Shown here one piece after another: positions 55,176 to 64,000 of a DNA stretch of 64,000 nucleotides. This DNA is from CAIWHR01 sp963830485. GTDB taxonomy: Bacteria; Pseudomonadota; Gammaproteobacteria; Burkholderiales; Casimicrobiaceae. Location: NCBI GenBank assembly GCA_963830485.1, contig CAWHNE010000029.1:186001-250000 (forward strand), read 5' to 3'. Numbering within the stretch: position 1 is the first letter of the stretch; every line of letters starts with the position of its first letter. The position numbers and the translations under genes are program-made. Under the pieces are notes generated by a model, which had not been told where the DNA came from, made no database searches, and saw only the letters and a list, made by a program, of their open reading frames with translations.

Positions 55176-55420
55176 TTATCCGGGAATTTCGAGCGGCGGC
55201 TCGGGCAGGCCGGTCGTGGCGCGGCCCGAGCTCGACCAGGATGACCCAGGCGCGCTCGAGTGCCGCCACGAACGCGGGCACGTCGCACAGACGCGAGCGG
55301 GGGAATGCGTCCGCCAGTGTCATGCGGAGGTCGCCGCGCTGCACCTCCGCGGCGACGCGCGCTGCGAGCGCAACGTATTCGCCGGCGTCGCCGGCGATCC
55401 ATTCGGCGTGTCCACGTCGT
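55176..55420 (-). pseudogene. Remnant of a SPINDLY/O-GlcNAc transferase-like C-terminus
   Basis: Between arnC and the formyltransferase gene an open stretch encodes LTRRGHAEWIAGDAGEYVAL, then RLCDVPAFVAALERAWVILV, ending with GLPEPPLEIPG and a TAA at 55176-55178. This layout (G-x-x-EW(I/V)A, then LCD...FV..LE.A) is that of the very end of GT41-type TPR glycosyltransferases. No upstream catalytic part, start codon or ribosome site. Identification is from pattern memory, so moderate. Confidence 0.45.
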
Positions 55421-55421
55421 G

Positions 55422-56453
55422 TCAGCCGGCCGACGTGTGGCGCGAAGGGACGCTCTCGAGCTCGGCCTGCGGATCCGCCTCGCGCGCGGCCGGCGCGTCC
55501 CGCGCTTCGAGCACCGCGCGAATCGTGTAGCGCGGACGCTCGCGGACCTGCTGGTAGATACGCCCGACGTACTCGCCGACGAGCCCGAGTCCGAACAGCA
55601 GCATGCCGATCAGGAAGAACGCGAGGATGTCGCGGTCCCAGAGCAGGTAGACGGTCTCCCACTCGTGCCAGTCGGCCGTCGACCAGCCGGTACGCGATCA
55701 CGATGACGTAGGTGACGAGCGCGAGCGCCGACACGAGCATCCCGAACATCGAAAAGAGCTGCAGCGGAACAAGGGAGAAGCCGGTGACGAGGTCGAAGTT
55801 GAGGCGGATCAGCTTGTAGAACGAATACTTCGATTCGCCGGCCGCGCGCTCCTCGTGCGCGACCTCGACCTCGGTCGGGCTCGCGGCGAACGTGTACGCG
55901 AGCGCGGGAATGTAGGTGCTGACCTCGCGGCTCGCGGCGACCGCGGCCGCGATCTCGCGGCTGTAGGCGCGCAGCATGCAGCCCTGGTCGGTCATGCGGA
56001 TCCGCGTGATGCGCTCGCGCAGCCCGTTCATCGCGCGCGACGCGAACCGCCGCCACAGCGAATCCTCGCGCGTCCGGCGCACGCCGCCCACGTAGTCGTG
56101 GCCGGCGTCCATCGCGGCCAGCAGCTTGCCGATCTCCTCGGGCGGGTTTTGCAGGTCGGCGTCGAGCGTGACCACGCGCGCGCCGCGACAGCGCTCGAAG
56201 CCGGCGACGATCGCCGTGTGCTGCCCGTAGTTCGCGTTCAGCAGGATCGACGCGCGTGACGTCGCGGCGCCGCTCCCATTGCTGCGCGCAGGAGCGCCGC
56301 GGAGCGGTCGCGGCTGCCGTCGTTGACGAAGATGACTTCGTAGCCGACGCCGAGCGCGTCGAGCGCCGGATAGAGGCGCGCGAAGAGCGCCGGCAGCGCG
56401 GCCTCCTCGTTGTAGACGGGGATCACGACGGAGAGAGGAAGGTCGGCGGTCAT
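55422..56453 (-). CDS. arnC: ArnC, undecaprenyl-phosphate Ara4FN transferase, two frameshifts
   Basis: GT2 membrane glycosyltransferase that moves Ara4FN to undecaprenyl phosphate. LSVVIPVYNEEAALPALFAR and VIFVNDGSRDRSAALL at the start, then VVTLDADLQNPPEEIGKLLA (DxD), SKYSFYKLIRLNFDLVTGFS and two C-terminal membrane segments (MFGMLVSALALVTYVIVIAY and LIGMLLFGLGLVGEYVGRIY). Single-base insertions near 56266 and 55684 break it; without them it is a continuous protein of about 343 residues. Confidence 0.9.
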
Positions 56454-56481
56454 CGGTCGTGCGTTGCCTTGGTGCGGCCGG

Positions 56482-57623
56482 TCAGGCGCGCGCTGCCGCG
56501 ATCACGTCGGCGACGTCGGCGCAGACGCGGTCGACGTCGGCCGCGGTCAGCGCAGCGTGCAGCGGCAGCGTCACCGTCTCGCGGGCGATGCGCTCGGTAT
56601 TCGGATGCTGGCCCTCCCGGCCGCCGAAGCGACGGCCCAGCGTCGACAGGTGCAGCGCCTCGTACGATACACCGGTGCCGATGCCCCGCGCCTCGAGCGC
56701 GTCGCGCATCTGCCGCCGGTCGAGCTTCAGGCGGTCGAGCGGCAGGAGCACGCACCACATGTTCCACGACTGGCCGTCGCCGGGTCGTGGACGCGGCGGC
56801 AGCATACAGGCCGGATCGGTCGCGAAGCGCTCGAAGTATCGATCCGCCAGCGCGCGGCGCGCAGCGAGGAACGCGGGCAGCCGCTCGAGCTGCGTGCAGC
56901 CGATGCGGGCGTTGACGTCGGGCAGGTTGAACTTGCCTCCCGGGAAAGCGACGTCGCGCGTGCCGGTCGGGCAGGTAGGTGATGCCGTGGAAGCGCAGCG
57001 CCTCGACGCGCGCCGCCTCGGCCGCGTCGTTGACGACCAGCGCACCGCCTTCGATCGTCGTGATGTTCTTGTTCGGGTGGAAGCTGAACGTGACGAGGTC
57101 GCCGATCGCGCCGACGTTTCGCCCCTTCCACTGCGACCCCATCACGAGCGCAGCGTCCTCGATCACGCGCAAGCCCCGGGCGCGGGCGAGCGCGTACAGG
57201 CGATCGAGGTCGGCAAGCGAGCCGGGCCAGTGCGTCGGCACGATCGCCTTCGTGCGCGGGGTGATCGCCGCCTCGACGGCGCCGAGATCGAGGTTACGCG
57301 TGACGAGATCGCAGTCGACGAAGACCGGCGTCGCGCCGACCTTCGACGATCATGTTGAGCACCGTATAGAAGCTCTGCGCGCAGGTGATCACCTCGTCGC
57401 CGGGGCCGACGCCGCAGAGCTGCAGCGCGACCTCGACCGCCGCCGTTGCGGAGGTCAGGACGCGTACCGGCCGGCCGTCGCAGAATTCCGAGAGTGCGTT
57501 CTCGAACCGCCGCACCCATGGGCCGCTCGCGATGTGGCCCGAGCGCAGCACGTCGCCGACACCCGCGATCGTCGCCTCGTCGAGCACCGGGCCGGCGAAC
57601 TTGAGGTAGGGGCGAACGCTCAT
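56482..57623 (-). CDS. arnB: ArnB, UDP-Ara4O aminotransferase, two frameshifts
   Basis: DegT/DnrJ/EryC1 sugar aminotransferase. PYLKFAGPVLDEATIAGVGD start; LTSATAAVEVALQLCGVGPG, IVPTHWPGSLADLDRLYALA, and the PLP Lys region FSFHPNKNITTIEGGALVVN are present, then RIGCTQLERLPAFLAARRAL. Extra bases near 57344 and 56969 shift the frame twice; corrected length about 379 residues. Uses Glu as amino donor. ATG 57623 is close to the SMR gene upstream. Confidence 0.9.
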
Positions 57624-57636
57624 CGCGGCGCAGCCG

Positions 57637-57980
57637 TCAGCCTCGGGCGACGAGGAAGACGCCGACGACGATGAAGCCGATGCCGAGCCAGCGGGTGACG
57701 GTGACGGCCTCGCCGAAGAGGTAATGCGCGGCGATCGCGTTGACGATGTAGCCGACCGACAGCAGCGGATAAGCGAGGGACACCGGCACGCGCGACAGTC
57801 CGAGGATCCAGACGAAGAGCGACAACACGTAGCATGCGGCGCCGAGGATGAAGTGGCCCTGCGTCGCCATTCGCATCAGCGTGTCCGGCCAGCCGCGCGC
57901 GTGAGCGTGATGACGCCGAGCTCGTTGGTGCCCGCCTTGAGCAGGAGCTGCGCGCCGGCGTTGAGCAGCACGCCCGCCAT
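57637..57980 (-). CDS. SMR-type membrane protein (ArnE/ArnF-like), one frameshift
   Basis: An EmrE-fold protein of about 114 residues with four helices: MAGVLLNAGAQLLLKAGTNE, GHFILGAACYVLSLFVWILG, SRVPVSLAYPLLSVGYIVNA and WLGIGFIVVGVFLVARG. One extra base near 57895 breaks it. Position between arnT and arnB suggests an Ara4N-lipid flippase subunit (ArnE/ArnF). An upstream ATG at 58006 overlaps the in-frame extension of the arnT frame and cannot be excluded as start. Confidence 0.8.
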
Positions 57981-58076
57981 CAGCAGCGTGAACGCGGCCA
58001 GCTCATTGGGCGGCCTCTTCCACAACAGGAGACATGCGATGGGTCGGACCAACGGCCGCCTGTACAGTCGCGCGGC

Positions 58077-58105
58077 GACGCGCCCTTCGGGCCTTGGCTT
58101 CGCCC
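58077..58105. repeat. Intercistronic GC-rich repeat, copy 2
   Basis: GACGCGCCCTTCGGGCCTTG then GCTTCGCCC, 28 of 29 positions equal to the copy at 54123-54151. Lies just after the reconstructed arnT stop and before the SMR gene. Confidence 0.6.
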
Positions 58106-58112
58106 GCCGCGC

Positions 58113-59808
58113 TCATTTCCGGCTCACGATGACACGCCGAGTGTCGCGCGCGAGCACGCGCATAGGCACGCCTTCGGCAGCGAGCTCCTCGAATTCGGCC
58201 GGCGGCAGCACCGCGTAGCCCCGCGTCGAGCGCGCGCCACTGCGGAATCCACGCTGCGACCGTCGGTATCTGCCGCTCGGGTTCGGCATCGATGCCGAGC
58301 GCGAGCTCGTCGCGGAAGGCGACGAGCGTGGTCGTGCGGCCGAGGTAGAACGGAACGGTCTGGTCGTACATCGCGATCTGGTAGACGGGCGCATCCGGTG
58401 CGAACGGCGCCGCTGCCTGCGCGGCACGGAGGATAGCCGAAGTCGAGCGCGTCGCGCTGAACACCTGGAATCCCGTGATCGCGATGACGACCGCCGCGAA
58501 CGTCGAGAGCGAGAGCAGGGCCGTGCCCACGAACCGGGCCACGGGAGCCGTTTCCGCGCGCGCAAAAGCGACGGCCGCCGCCATGGCGCCGGCCGCGGCG
58601 ACGGCGACCGCGCCCTGGAGCCAGGGTCCGTAGGCGGCGAGGATTTCGACAGGCTGCGGACCGCCGGAGAGGTGGTCGACCACGCGGTCGTAGCCTGCGA
58701 ACACGGCGACGGCGACGAGGAAAGCGAAAATGGCCCCGGGCAACGTCAGCCGGACGAGCGTCCGCGGCGGCAGCGTGACGAGCAGGTCGGCCGCGACGAG
58801 CGCGAGCGGCGCGAACATCGGCAGGATGTACGACGGAAGCTTCGATCCCGACGCGCTGAAGAAGAGGAACACGAAGGCCGCCCAGACGAGCGCGAGCCGG
58901 CGCCACGAGAAGTCACCCGTGCGCTTTCCACGGTCGCGCCATGCGCGCGGCGCGCCATACACGAGCGCCGCCAGCCAGGGCAGGCTGCCCGCCAGCGCGA
59001 GCGGGACGAAGTAGTACCAGGCGCCCGTGCGCTGGTGCTCTTCGGTGAGGAACCGCGCCATGTGCTCGTGGATGAAGAAGAACGCCAGGAATTCGCCGTT
59101 GACGCGCGCCACGGCGATGAACCACGGTGCCGTCAACGCGAGGAAGATCGCGATTCCCGAAACGAGATGCAGCCTCCGCCACAGCGCATAGTCACGAGAA
59201 AGCGCGGAGTAAACGACGACCGCGCCGGCGGGCAACACGACGCCGATCGGACCCTTCGACAGCGTGGCGCCCGCCAGCGCTGCCCAGGCGAGCCACATCC
59301 AGGCGCGCTGCGAGCCCGCGGTCCGGCCGGGCTGCTGCGCGATCACGAGCGCGGCGAACGCGATGGCGAGGAAGCAGGCGAGCCCCGCGTCGAGCGAAAG
59401 GATCTGCGTCATGCCGGCGTGCCACAGCGTGCCCGCGAGCGCGACGGCGGCGAAGGCGCCCAGCGCGGGACCGCCCAACGCCCGTCCGGCGATGCCGATC
59501 GCCGCGACCGCGAGCAGACCCGCGAGCGCGGGCCACAGCCGCGCGGTCCATTCGTGGACGCCGAAGGCGCGGAACGCCGCCGCGGTGACCCAGTACTGGA
59601 GCGGCGGTTTCTCGAAGTACTTGAGGCCGTTCAGACGCGGCGTGACGAAATCGCCCGAGACCGCCATTTCACGCGCGATCTCCGCATAGCGTCCCTCGTC
59701 CGGATGGAGCAAGTCGCGGCTCCCGAGATTCGCGAACGCGAGCACGACGACGGCGGCGAACACCACCCACAGGACCGGGCGCGGCGGCAGGATCGCGGTG
59801 ACGGACAT
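58113..59808 (-). CDS. arnT: ArnT-like Ara4N-lipid A transferase, one frameshift
   Basis: GT83/PMT-family polytopic membrane enzyme that moves Ara4N from the polyprenyl carrier to lipid A, lowering negative charge and giving polymyxin resistance. LGSRDLLHPDEGRYAEIARE (the DE motif), NGLKYFEKPPLQYWVTA, and GATLSKGPIGVV, HEHMARFL and FSASGSKLPSYILP are ArnT motifs. About eleven hydrophobic helices. An extra G near 58218 shifts the end; correction gives YAVLPPAEFEELAAEGVPMR and a stop at 58113 (565 residues). Confidence 0.9.
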
Positions 59809-59979
59809 CGGGCGGCGGCAAGGGGAAGGGGCAGGCCGCGTCTGCGCGTGCGGACCGCGGCAGGCCCATTCGTGATTCTACCTGCGGCCTTCGCGCGAGT
59901 GCGGCCGACGTTGCTGCCGAGGCCATAGGTCGCGCGTGCTAATCTCGGCAGAACCGGACGATCGCTGAGACCCGTCGAC

Positions 59980-60492
59980 GTGGCCGATTCGAGGATAGAA
60001 CTCGCTCGCGCGCATCGCGACGAGCTGCCCGCCGTTCAGCGTCTCGCCGGCGTGATCTGGCGCGCGCACTATCCCGGCATCATCACGCACGACCAGATCG
60101 AATACATGCTCGAGCGCGGGTACGCGCTACCCGTGCTCGAGGAGTTTCTAGGTGGCCGCGACCGCGGGCTCGAGGTTGCGACGCTCGACGGTGTGCTCGC
60201 CGGGTTCGCCGCCTGGTACGTGACGGACAATCGCTTCGAGGCGAAACTCGACAAACTCTACGTGCTGCAGTCGCGGCAGCGGCTCGGCCTGGGCGGGCGG
60301 CTGATCGCGCGCGTCGGCGAACTCGCGCGCGCGGCTGGCGCGGGCACGCTCATCCTCAACGTCAACAAGAACAACACGCAGGCAGTCCGCGCCTACGAGA
60401 AGCATGGCTTCGCGATCCGCGAAGCCGTCGTCGTCGACATCGGCCGCGGCTACGTGATGGACGACTACATCATGGCGAAACCGATCGCCTAA
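59980..60492 (+). CDS. GNAT-family N-acetyltransferase
   Basis: A 170-residue acetyltransferase beginning with GTG at 59980. LAGVIWRAHYPGIITHDQIE at the start; KLYVLQSRQRLGLGGRLIAR is the acetyl-CoA P-loop (Q/RxxGxG/A), and LNVNKNNTQAVRAYEKHGFA is the late helix. Substrate not predictable. Divergent from arnT. Confidence 0.9.
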   Translation: MADSRIELARAHRDELPAVQRLAGVIWRAHYPGIITHDQIEYMLERGYALPVLEEFLGGRDRGLEVATLDGVLAGFAAWYVTDNRFEAKLDKLYVLQSRQRLGLGGRLIARVGELARAAGAGTLILNVNKNNTQAVRAYEKHGFAIREAVVVDIGRGYVMDDYIMAKPIA

Positions 60493-60526
60493 CCGGTTTC
60501 GGAAATCGACCGCCGCCCCGCCCAGA

Positions 60527-61372
60527 TCATCTCGACGTCGTTCCGACAATCCCGCCACTGAAGTTGCAGCCCAATGATAGATGGCCGCTCACGTTGGCGG
60601 TCCCGCCGGCGATCGTCCATTGCATGTTGGACAGATTGAACGTCCCGGTGATCGGGCCGAGCCCCCCCGTGCAGGATATCGTCGTCGTCGCCGACCCGAG
60701 TGCACCGCTCTGCGTGTAGCTGCCGGTCATCGTGCACGCGGCTTCGGTTCCGGTGTAGACGATGTTCAGGCTGCTGCCGCTGTGCGTGATCGTCATCGGC
60801 CCAGCGTCGGAGATCACCTCGCCGTTGTCCAGCGGGTTCGTGCAGTTACTGGTGACGAAGCTGATCGCTCCGAAGTACGTGCCCGAGAAGTTCAGGCTGC
60901 GCAGCAGCTGCCGCTCGATGGTCTTGGTCACGGGCGTGCCGTCGACCGTATAGCTGAGCGTCGCGTGCAGCGGATCCGCCGCGGTGAACGTCGCAGTACC
61001 GACCTTGCGCGGCGTGAATGGGGTAGCGCTGAACGGTCCGCCGAACCACGGGCCGTGCGCCTCGTAGAGGTCGCCGGTGAACGTGTAGCGGCTGCCGGCG
61101 ACGTGATCCAGCGTCGCCACCACCCAGTAGGACGAGGTGTCGGCGCGATAGATGTAGACCGTGATGAACATCACCTGGTCCTGATGGTCGACCGTCACGC
61201 CCCAGCCGTCTTCGGAACGCGCCGGCGAGTTCCACCAGAGATCCGTGAACATTCCGCCGAGGTTCATGTCGGCGGCAGCTGACGTGCACGCGAACCACAG
61301 CAGCGACAACAGCCAGGCGACACGATGGGCGACACGGCGCGTGGCGCCGCGACGAGTACTTTTTGGATTCAT
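60527..61372 (-). CDS. Secreted beta-rich repeat protein
   Basis: A 281-residue exported protein; ATG at 61372 with GGGAGGT upstream and a signal ending SAAADMN. LWWNSPARSEDGWGVTVDHQ followed by MFITVYIYRADTSSYWVVA is the same module type as WYDSATSGQGFVVEV in the lipoprotein at 31497-33089. The second half (SNCTNPLDNGEVISDAGPMT and later) has a Cys and Thr/Gly-rich beta strands. No enzymatic motif. Function unknown. Confidence 0.82.
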   Translation of the reverse strand: MNPKSTRRGATRRVAHRVAWLLSLLWFACTSAAADMNLGGMFTDLWWNSPARSEDGWGVTVDHQDQVMFITVYIYRADTSSYWVVATLDHVAGSRYTFTGDLYEAHGPWFGGPFSATPFTPRKVGTATFTAADPLHATLSYTVDGTPVTKTIERQLLRSLNFSGTYFGAISFVTSNCTNPLDNGEVISDAGPMTITHSGSSLNIVYTGTEAACTMTGSYTQSGALGSATTTISCTGGLGPITGTFNLSNMQWTIAGGTANVSGHLSLGCNFSGGIVGTTSR

Positions 61373-61591
61373 TTGAACCTCCCGATGCTGACCGAATCAC
61401 GGGCCACGGAGGCGACGGCCGCGCACAAGGCGGGGTTGCACGTGCGGCATTGCGTCGCGGTCCGCTCCGTGCCTGTGGATTCATTCTCGACCCCCCACGC
61501 GACGTGACGTTGCGCTGGGTCAACGGAGTGCGTCGCCAGGCACACGCCGCACCGCCGCCATCGTCCGGCCCACCGGCAACGTATGCGCGCC

Positions 61592-61620
61592 TTGCCGAGC
61601 GCGCCGCGTTTCGCTACGAT
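61592..61620 (+). promoter_or_regulatory. Sigma70-type promoter upstream of cysS
   Basis: TTGCCG (61592-61597), 17 bases, TACGAT (61615-61620). Predicted start near 61627, i.e. about 115 nt before the cysS ATG, with a terminator-like hairpin between. Confidence 0.5.
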
Positions 61621-61674
61621 GACTTCGACGCCTCCGGTGGCCGCGCGGCGCGGCCGGACCGGCGCTCGCGGCAG

Positions 61675-61696
61675 GCCGCTCCCGGCGGCTTTTTTT
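61675..61696 (+). terminator. Terminator-like hairpin in the cysS leader
   Basis: GCCGC-TCCCG-GCGGC followed by seven T. It sits 70 nt after the predicted promoter and 45 bp before cysS, so either a small RNA ends here or cysS is controlled by attenuation. A second GC hairpin GGCCGCG-CGG-CGCGGCC lies just upstream at about 61639-61655. Confidence 0.6.
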
Positions 61697-61740
61697 GTGC
61701 CGCGCGCTGCGCCGGGGATGCTTGGTCACCGCCCCATCCG

Positions 61741-63149
61741 ATGCCCAACCCGCTCACGCTCTACGACAACTACACGCGGACGCTGCGCCCGTTCGTGCCG
61801 CTGCGCGCGCAGGGCGAGGTCGGCCTCTACACGTGCGGGCCGACCGTCTACGACTACCAGCACATCGGCAACTTCCGCACGTTCCTGTTCGAGGACGTGC
61901 TGAAGCGCGTGCTCGAGTGGAACGGCTACCGCGTCCGGCACGTGATGAACATCACCGACGTCGGCCACCTCACCTCGGACGCCGACGAGGGCGAGGACAA
62001 GATGGAGAAGGGCGCGCGCCGGACCGGGAAGTCCGCGTGGGAGATCGCGCAGCTCTACACCGACGCGTTCCTCGCCGACATGAAGCGGCTCAACTCGAGG
62101 ACCCGGCCGTGCTGTGCCGGGCGACCGACCACATCCGCGAGCAGATCGAGTTCATCGCCGACATCGAGAAGAACGGCTACACGTACCGGACCTCCGACGG
62201 CGTCTACTTCGACACCTCGAAGCAGCCGGACTACGGGTTCCTCGCGCGGCTCGACGTCAAGGGGCTCGAGGCAGGCAAGCGGGTCGAGCAGGGCGAGAAG
62301 CGTCACCCGACCGACTTCGCGCTGTGGAAGTTCTCGCCGCCGGGCGAGCGGCGGCAGATGGAATGGGACAGCCCGTGGGGCAAGGGCTTCCCCGGCTGGC
62401 ACATCGAGTGCTCGGCGATGGCGCAGAAGTACCTGGGCGACTTCTTCGACATCCACTGCGGCGGCGAGGACCACATTCCGGTCCACCACACGAACGAGAT
62501 CGCGCAGACCGAGGCGCGCGTGGGCACGCGCCTCGCGAACTTCTGGATGCACGGCTACTTCCTGCTCTCGAACGACGCGAAGATGGCGAAGTCGGCGGGC
62601 GAGTTCCTGCGCGTCGACTCGCTCGTCGAGCGGGGCTACGACCCGCTCGCCTTCCGCTACCTGTGCCTCACCGGCCACTACCGCGGTCAGCTCAACTTCA
62701 CGTGGGATGCGCACGACGCCGCGGCGGTCGCGCTCGACCGGATGCGCCAGGGCGTCTACGCGCTGCGCGACGCCGGCGACGCTGCGCCGGATCCGGCGCT
62801 CCTGGAACGCTTCACCAACGAGATCAACGACGACCTAAACCTCCCGCGCGCGCTTGCGGTCGCCTGGGAGGCGCTGCGCGGCGAGCGGCCGGCGGCCGTC
62901 AAGCGCGCGACGCTCTTGGCATTCGACCGCGTGTTCGGGCTCGGACTTGCCTCGTGGTTGCCGCCGGTCGAGGCCATTCCCGACGACGTGCGCGCGCTCG
63001 CGGACGCGCGGTCCGCCGCGCGCCGCGCGAAGAACTGGGCCGAAGCGGACCGGCTGCGCGGCGAGCTCGCCGCGGCCGGCTGGGAGATGGAGGATCGCGC
63101 CGACGGCTACGCACTCAAGCGCCGCCCGACCTCGGTGAGCTCGCGATGA
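61741..63149 (+). CDS. cysS: Cysteinyl-tRNA synthetase CysS, one frameshift
   Basis: Class Ia synthetase. ATG 61741; LRAQGEVGLYTCGPTVYDYQ (Cys/zinc and start of the HIGH region, DYQHIGNFRT), KFSPPGERRQMEWDSPWGKG, GWHIECSAMAQKYLGDFFDI (zinc ligands C, H) and the KMSKS equivalent DAKMAKSAGEF. A missing base near 62096 (AACTCGAGGACC instead of AACATCGAGGACC-like) shifts the frame once; otherwise continuous. The stop overlaps the FAH gene start (ATGA). Confidence 0.94.
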
Positions 63150-64000
63150 AGCTCGCGACGCGCCGCGACGGCACGCGCGACGGCGAGCTCGTCGTCGTTT
63201 CGCGCGACCTCGCGCGCTCCGTCGCGGTTCCCGAGATCGCGCGCACGCTGCAGGCGGCGCTCGACGACTGGCGCGACGAGCGCCCCGGCGCTCGCTCGCG
63301 ATCGCGGCGTGAGCTGGATGCGGGCCGGCTGCCCGACGCTACGCCGTTCGATCCGAAGCAGGCGATGGCGCCGCTGCCGCGCGCCTACCAGTGGGCCGAC
63401 GGCTCCGCGTACGTGAACCACGTCGAGCTCGTCCGCCGCGCGCGCGGCGCGACGATGCCGCCCGGAATTCTGGACCGATCCGCTCATGTACCAGGGCGCG
63501 TCCGACCACATGCTCGGACCGTGCGACGACATCGTGCACGCCGACGAAGGCGTGGGGCATCGACTTCGAGCCGAGGTCGCGGTGATCACCGGCGACGTGC
63601 CGATCGGGGCGAGCGCGGACGAAGCGGGCCGGCGCATCCGGCTCCTCATGCTCGCGAACGACGTGAGCCTGCGCAATCTCATTCCGGCCGAGCTCGCGAA
63701 AGGCTTCGGCTTCGTCCAGTCGAAACCCGCGAGTGCGTTCTCGCCCGTCGCCGTCACGCCGGACGAGCTCGGCGCCGCGTGGCGCGACGGCAAGGTGCAC
63801 CTGCCGCTCGTCACGCATCTCAACGGCGCAGCTGTTCGGTCGGCCGAACGCGGGCGTCGACATGACGTTCTCGTTTCCCGACGCTGATCGCGCACGTCGC
63901 GAAGACGCGCGCGCTCGTTGCCGGCAGCATCGTCGGCTCGGGCACCGTGTCGAACAAGGAGGACGACGGACCGGGGCGCCCGGCGGCCGCGCGGCGGCGT
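63146..64000 (+). CDS. Fumarylacetoacetate hydrolase family protein, partial, several frameshifts
   Basis: Starts in an ATGA overlap with cysS and runs off the window. MKLATRRDGTRDGELVVVSR, FDPKQAMAPLPRAYQWADGS, MYQGASDHMLGPCDDIVHAD and LMLANDVSLRNLIPAELAKG, FVQSKPASAFSPVAVTPDEL are FAH/fumarylpyruvate hydrolase-family motifs. Multiple extra bases (about 63290, 63300, 63310, 63473, 63826, 63885) break it; the region around 63553 has one insertion and one deletion. C-terminus with GSIVGSGTVSNKE is at the window end. Acts in aromatic or related acid degradation; exact substrate unknown. Confidence 0.85.

Larger units (their letters stand above)
61373..61740. other. Intergenic region between the repeat protein and cysS
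   Basis: About 370 bp with divergent genes on either side. Apart from the promoter and terminator-like hairpin given separately, I see no gene; one long plus-strand open frame through this stretch is only an extension of cysS and lacks protein-like composition. Confidence 0.5.

Noticed and set aside
6..63995. Possible tRNA, rRNA, CRISPR or transposase genes
   Set aside because: No cloverleaf with CCA-like acceptor region, no rRNA conserved words, no regularly spaced repeats with spacers and no DDE or Ser/Tyr recombinase motifs were noticed in reading both strands.

Overview
The window is 64 kb of very GC-rich chromosome that looks betaproteobacterial (Burkholderiales-like). The main support is the order rpsF-priB-rpsR-rplI followed by dnaB, together with GTG starts, ATGA/GTGA overlaps and two families named here only by sequence: a MacB-type exporter and PIN-PhoH. 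The 1-3.5 kb, 27.5-33 kb and 49.4-50.9 kb stretches are visibly less biased in codon use than the rest. No rRNA, tRNA, CRISPR array, transposase or integrase was seen.

Layout. 1-3.5 kb: partial protein of unknown function, secreted glycerophosphodiesterase and an empty 0.9-kb gap. 3.5-6.5 kb: SIMPL-domain protein, BepA-like M48 protease, moaC. 6.5-18.5 kb: hexuronate catabolism (kdgF, FadR-type regulator, TRAP transporter, ABC transporter, uxuB, uxaC); the uxuB-uxaC pair is bracketed by two copies of a 270-280-bp cruciform-like repeat. 18.6-31.3 kb: pirin/DoxX, MacAB-like export system, dtd, aminotransferase, aminopeptidase, then a LysR gene with a Mn2+ (yybP-ykoY) riboswitch leader, divergent from a P-type ATPase whose reading frame continues into a UspA domain. 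31.5-33.1 kb: lipoprotein with a repeated Gly-rich module. 33.4-40.3 kb: ribosomal protein operon, PAP2 phosphatase/two-component system, persulfide dioxygenase-like protein, dnaB. 40.3-46.6 kb: three translationally coupled surface-glycan genes, two of which carry an N-terminal SEC-C zinc motif plus TPRs. 46.6-51.2 kb: PIN-PhoH protein, Popeye-like protein, and a small foreign segment apparently inserted into the 3' end of bcp. 51.2-59.8 kb: complete lipid A aminoarabinose (arn) pathway on the minus strand, with the two ArnA activities encoded separately and a TMEM175-type channel between them. 60-64 kb: GNAT, a secreted repeat protein, cysS, and a partial fumarylacetoacetate hydrolase.

A major caveat is sequence quality. 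In 34.9-39.2, 51-58 and 62-64 kb many genes, including essential rplI, dnaB and cysS, are broken by single-base indels, nearly all insertions. I treat these as probable consensus errors and give the reconstructed gene limits. The most interesting biology is (i) the paired structured repeats, (ii) the segment that replaced the bcp 3' end and left the old end behind, (iii) a Mn2+ riboswitch in front of a LysR regulator, and (iv) SEC-C/TPR modules fused to glycan enzymes.
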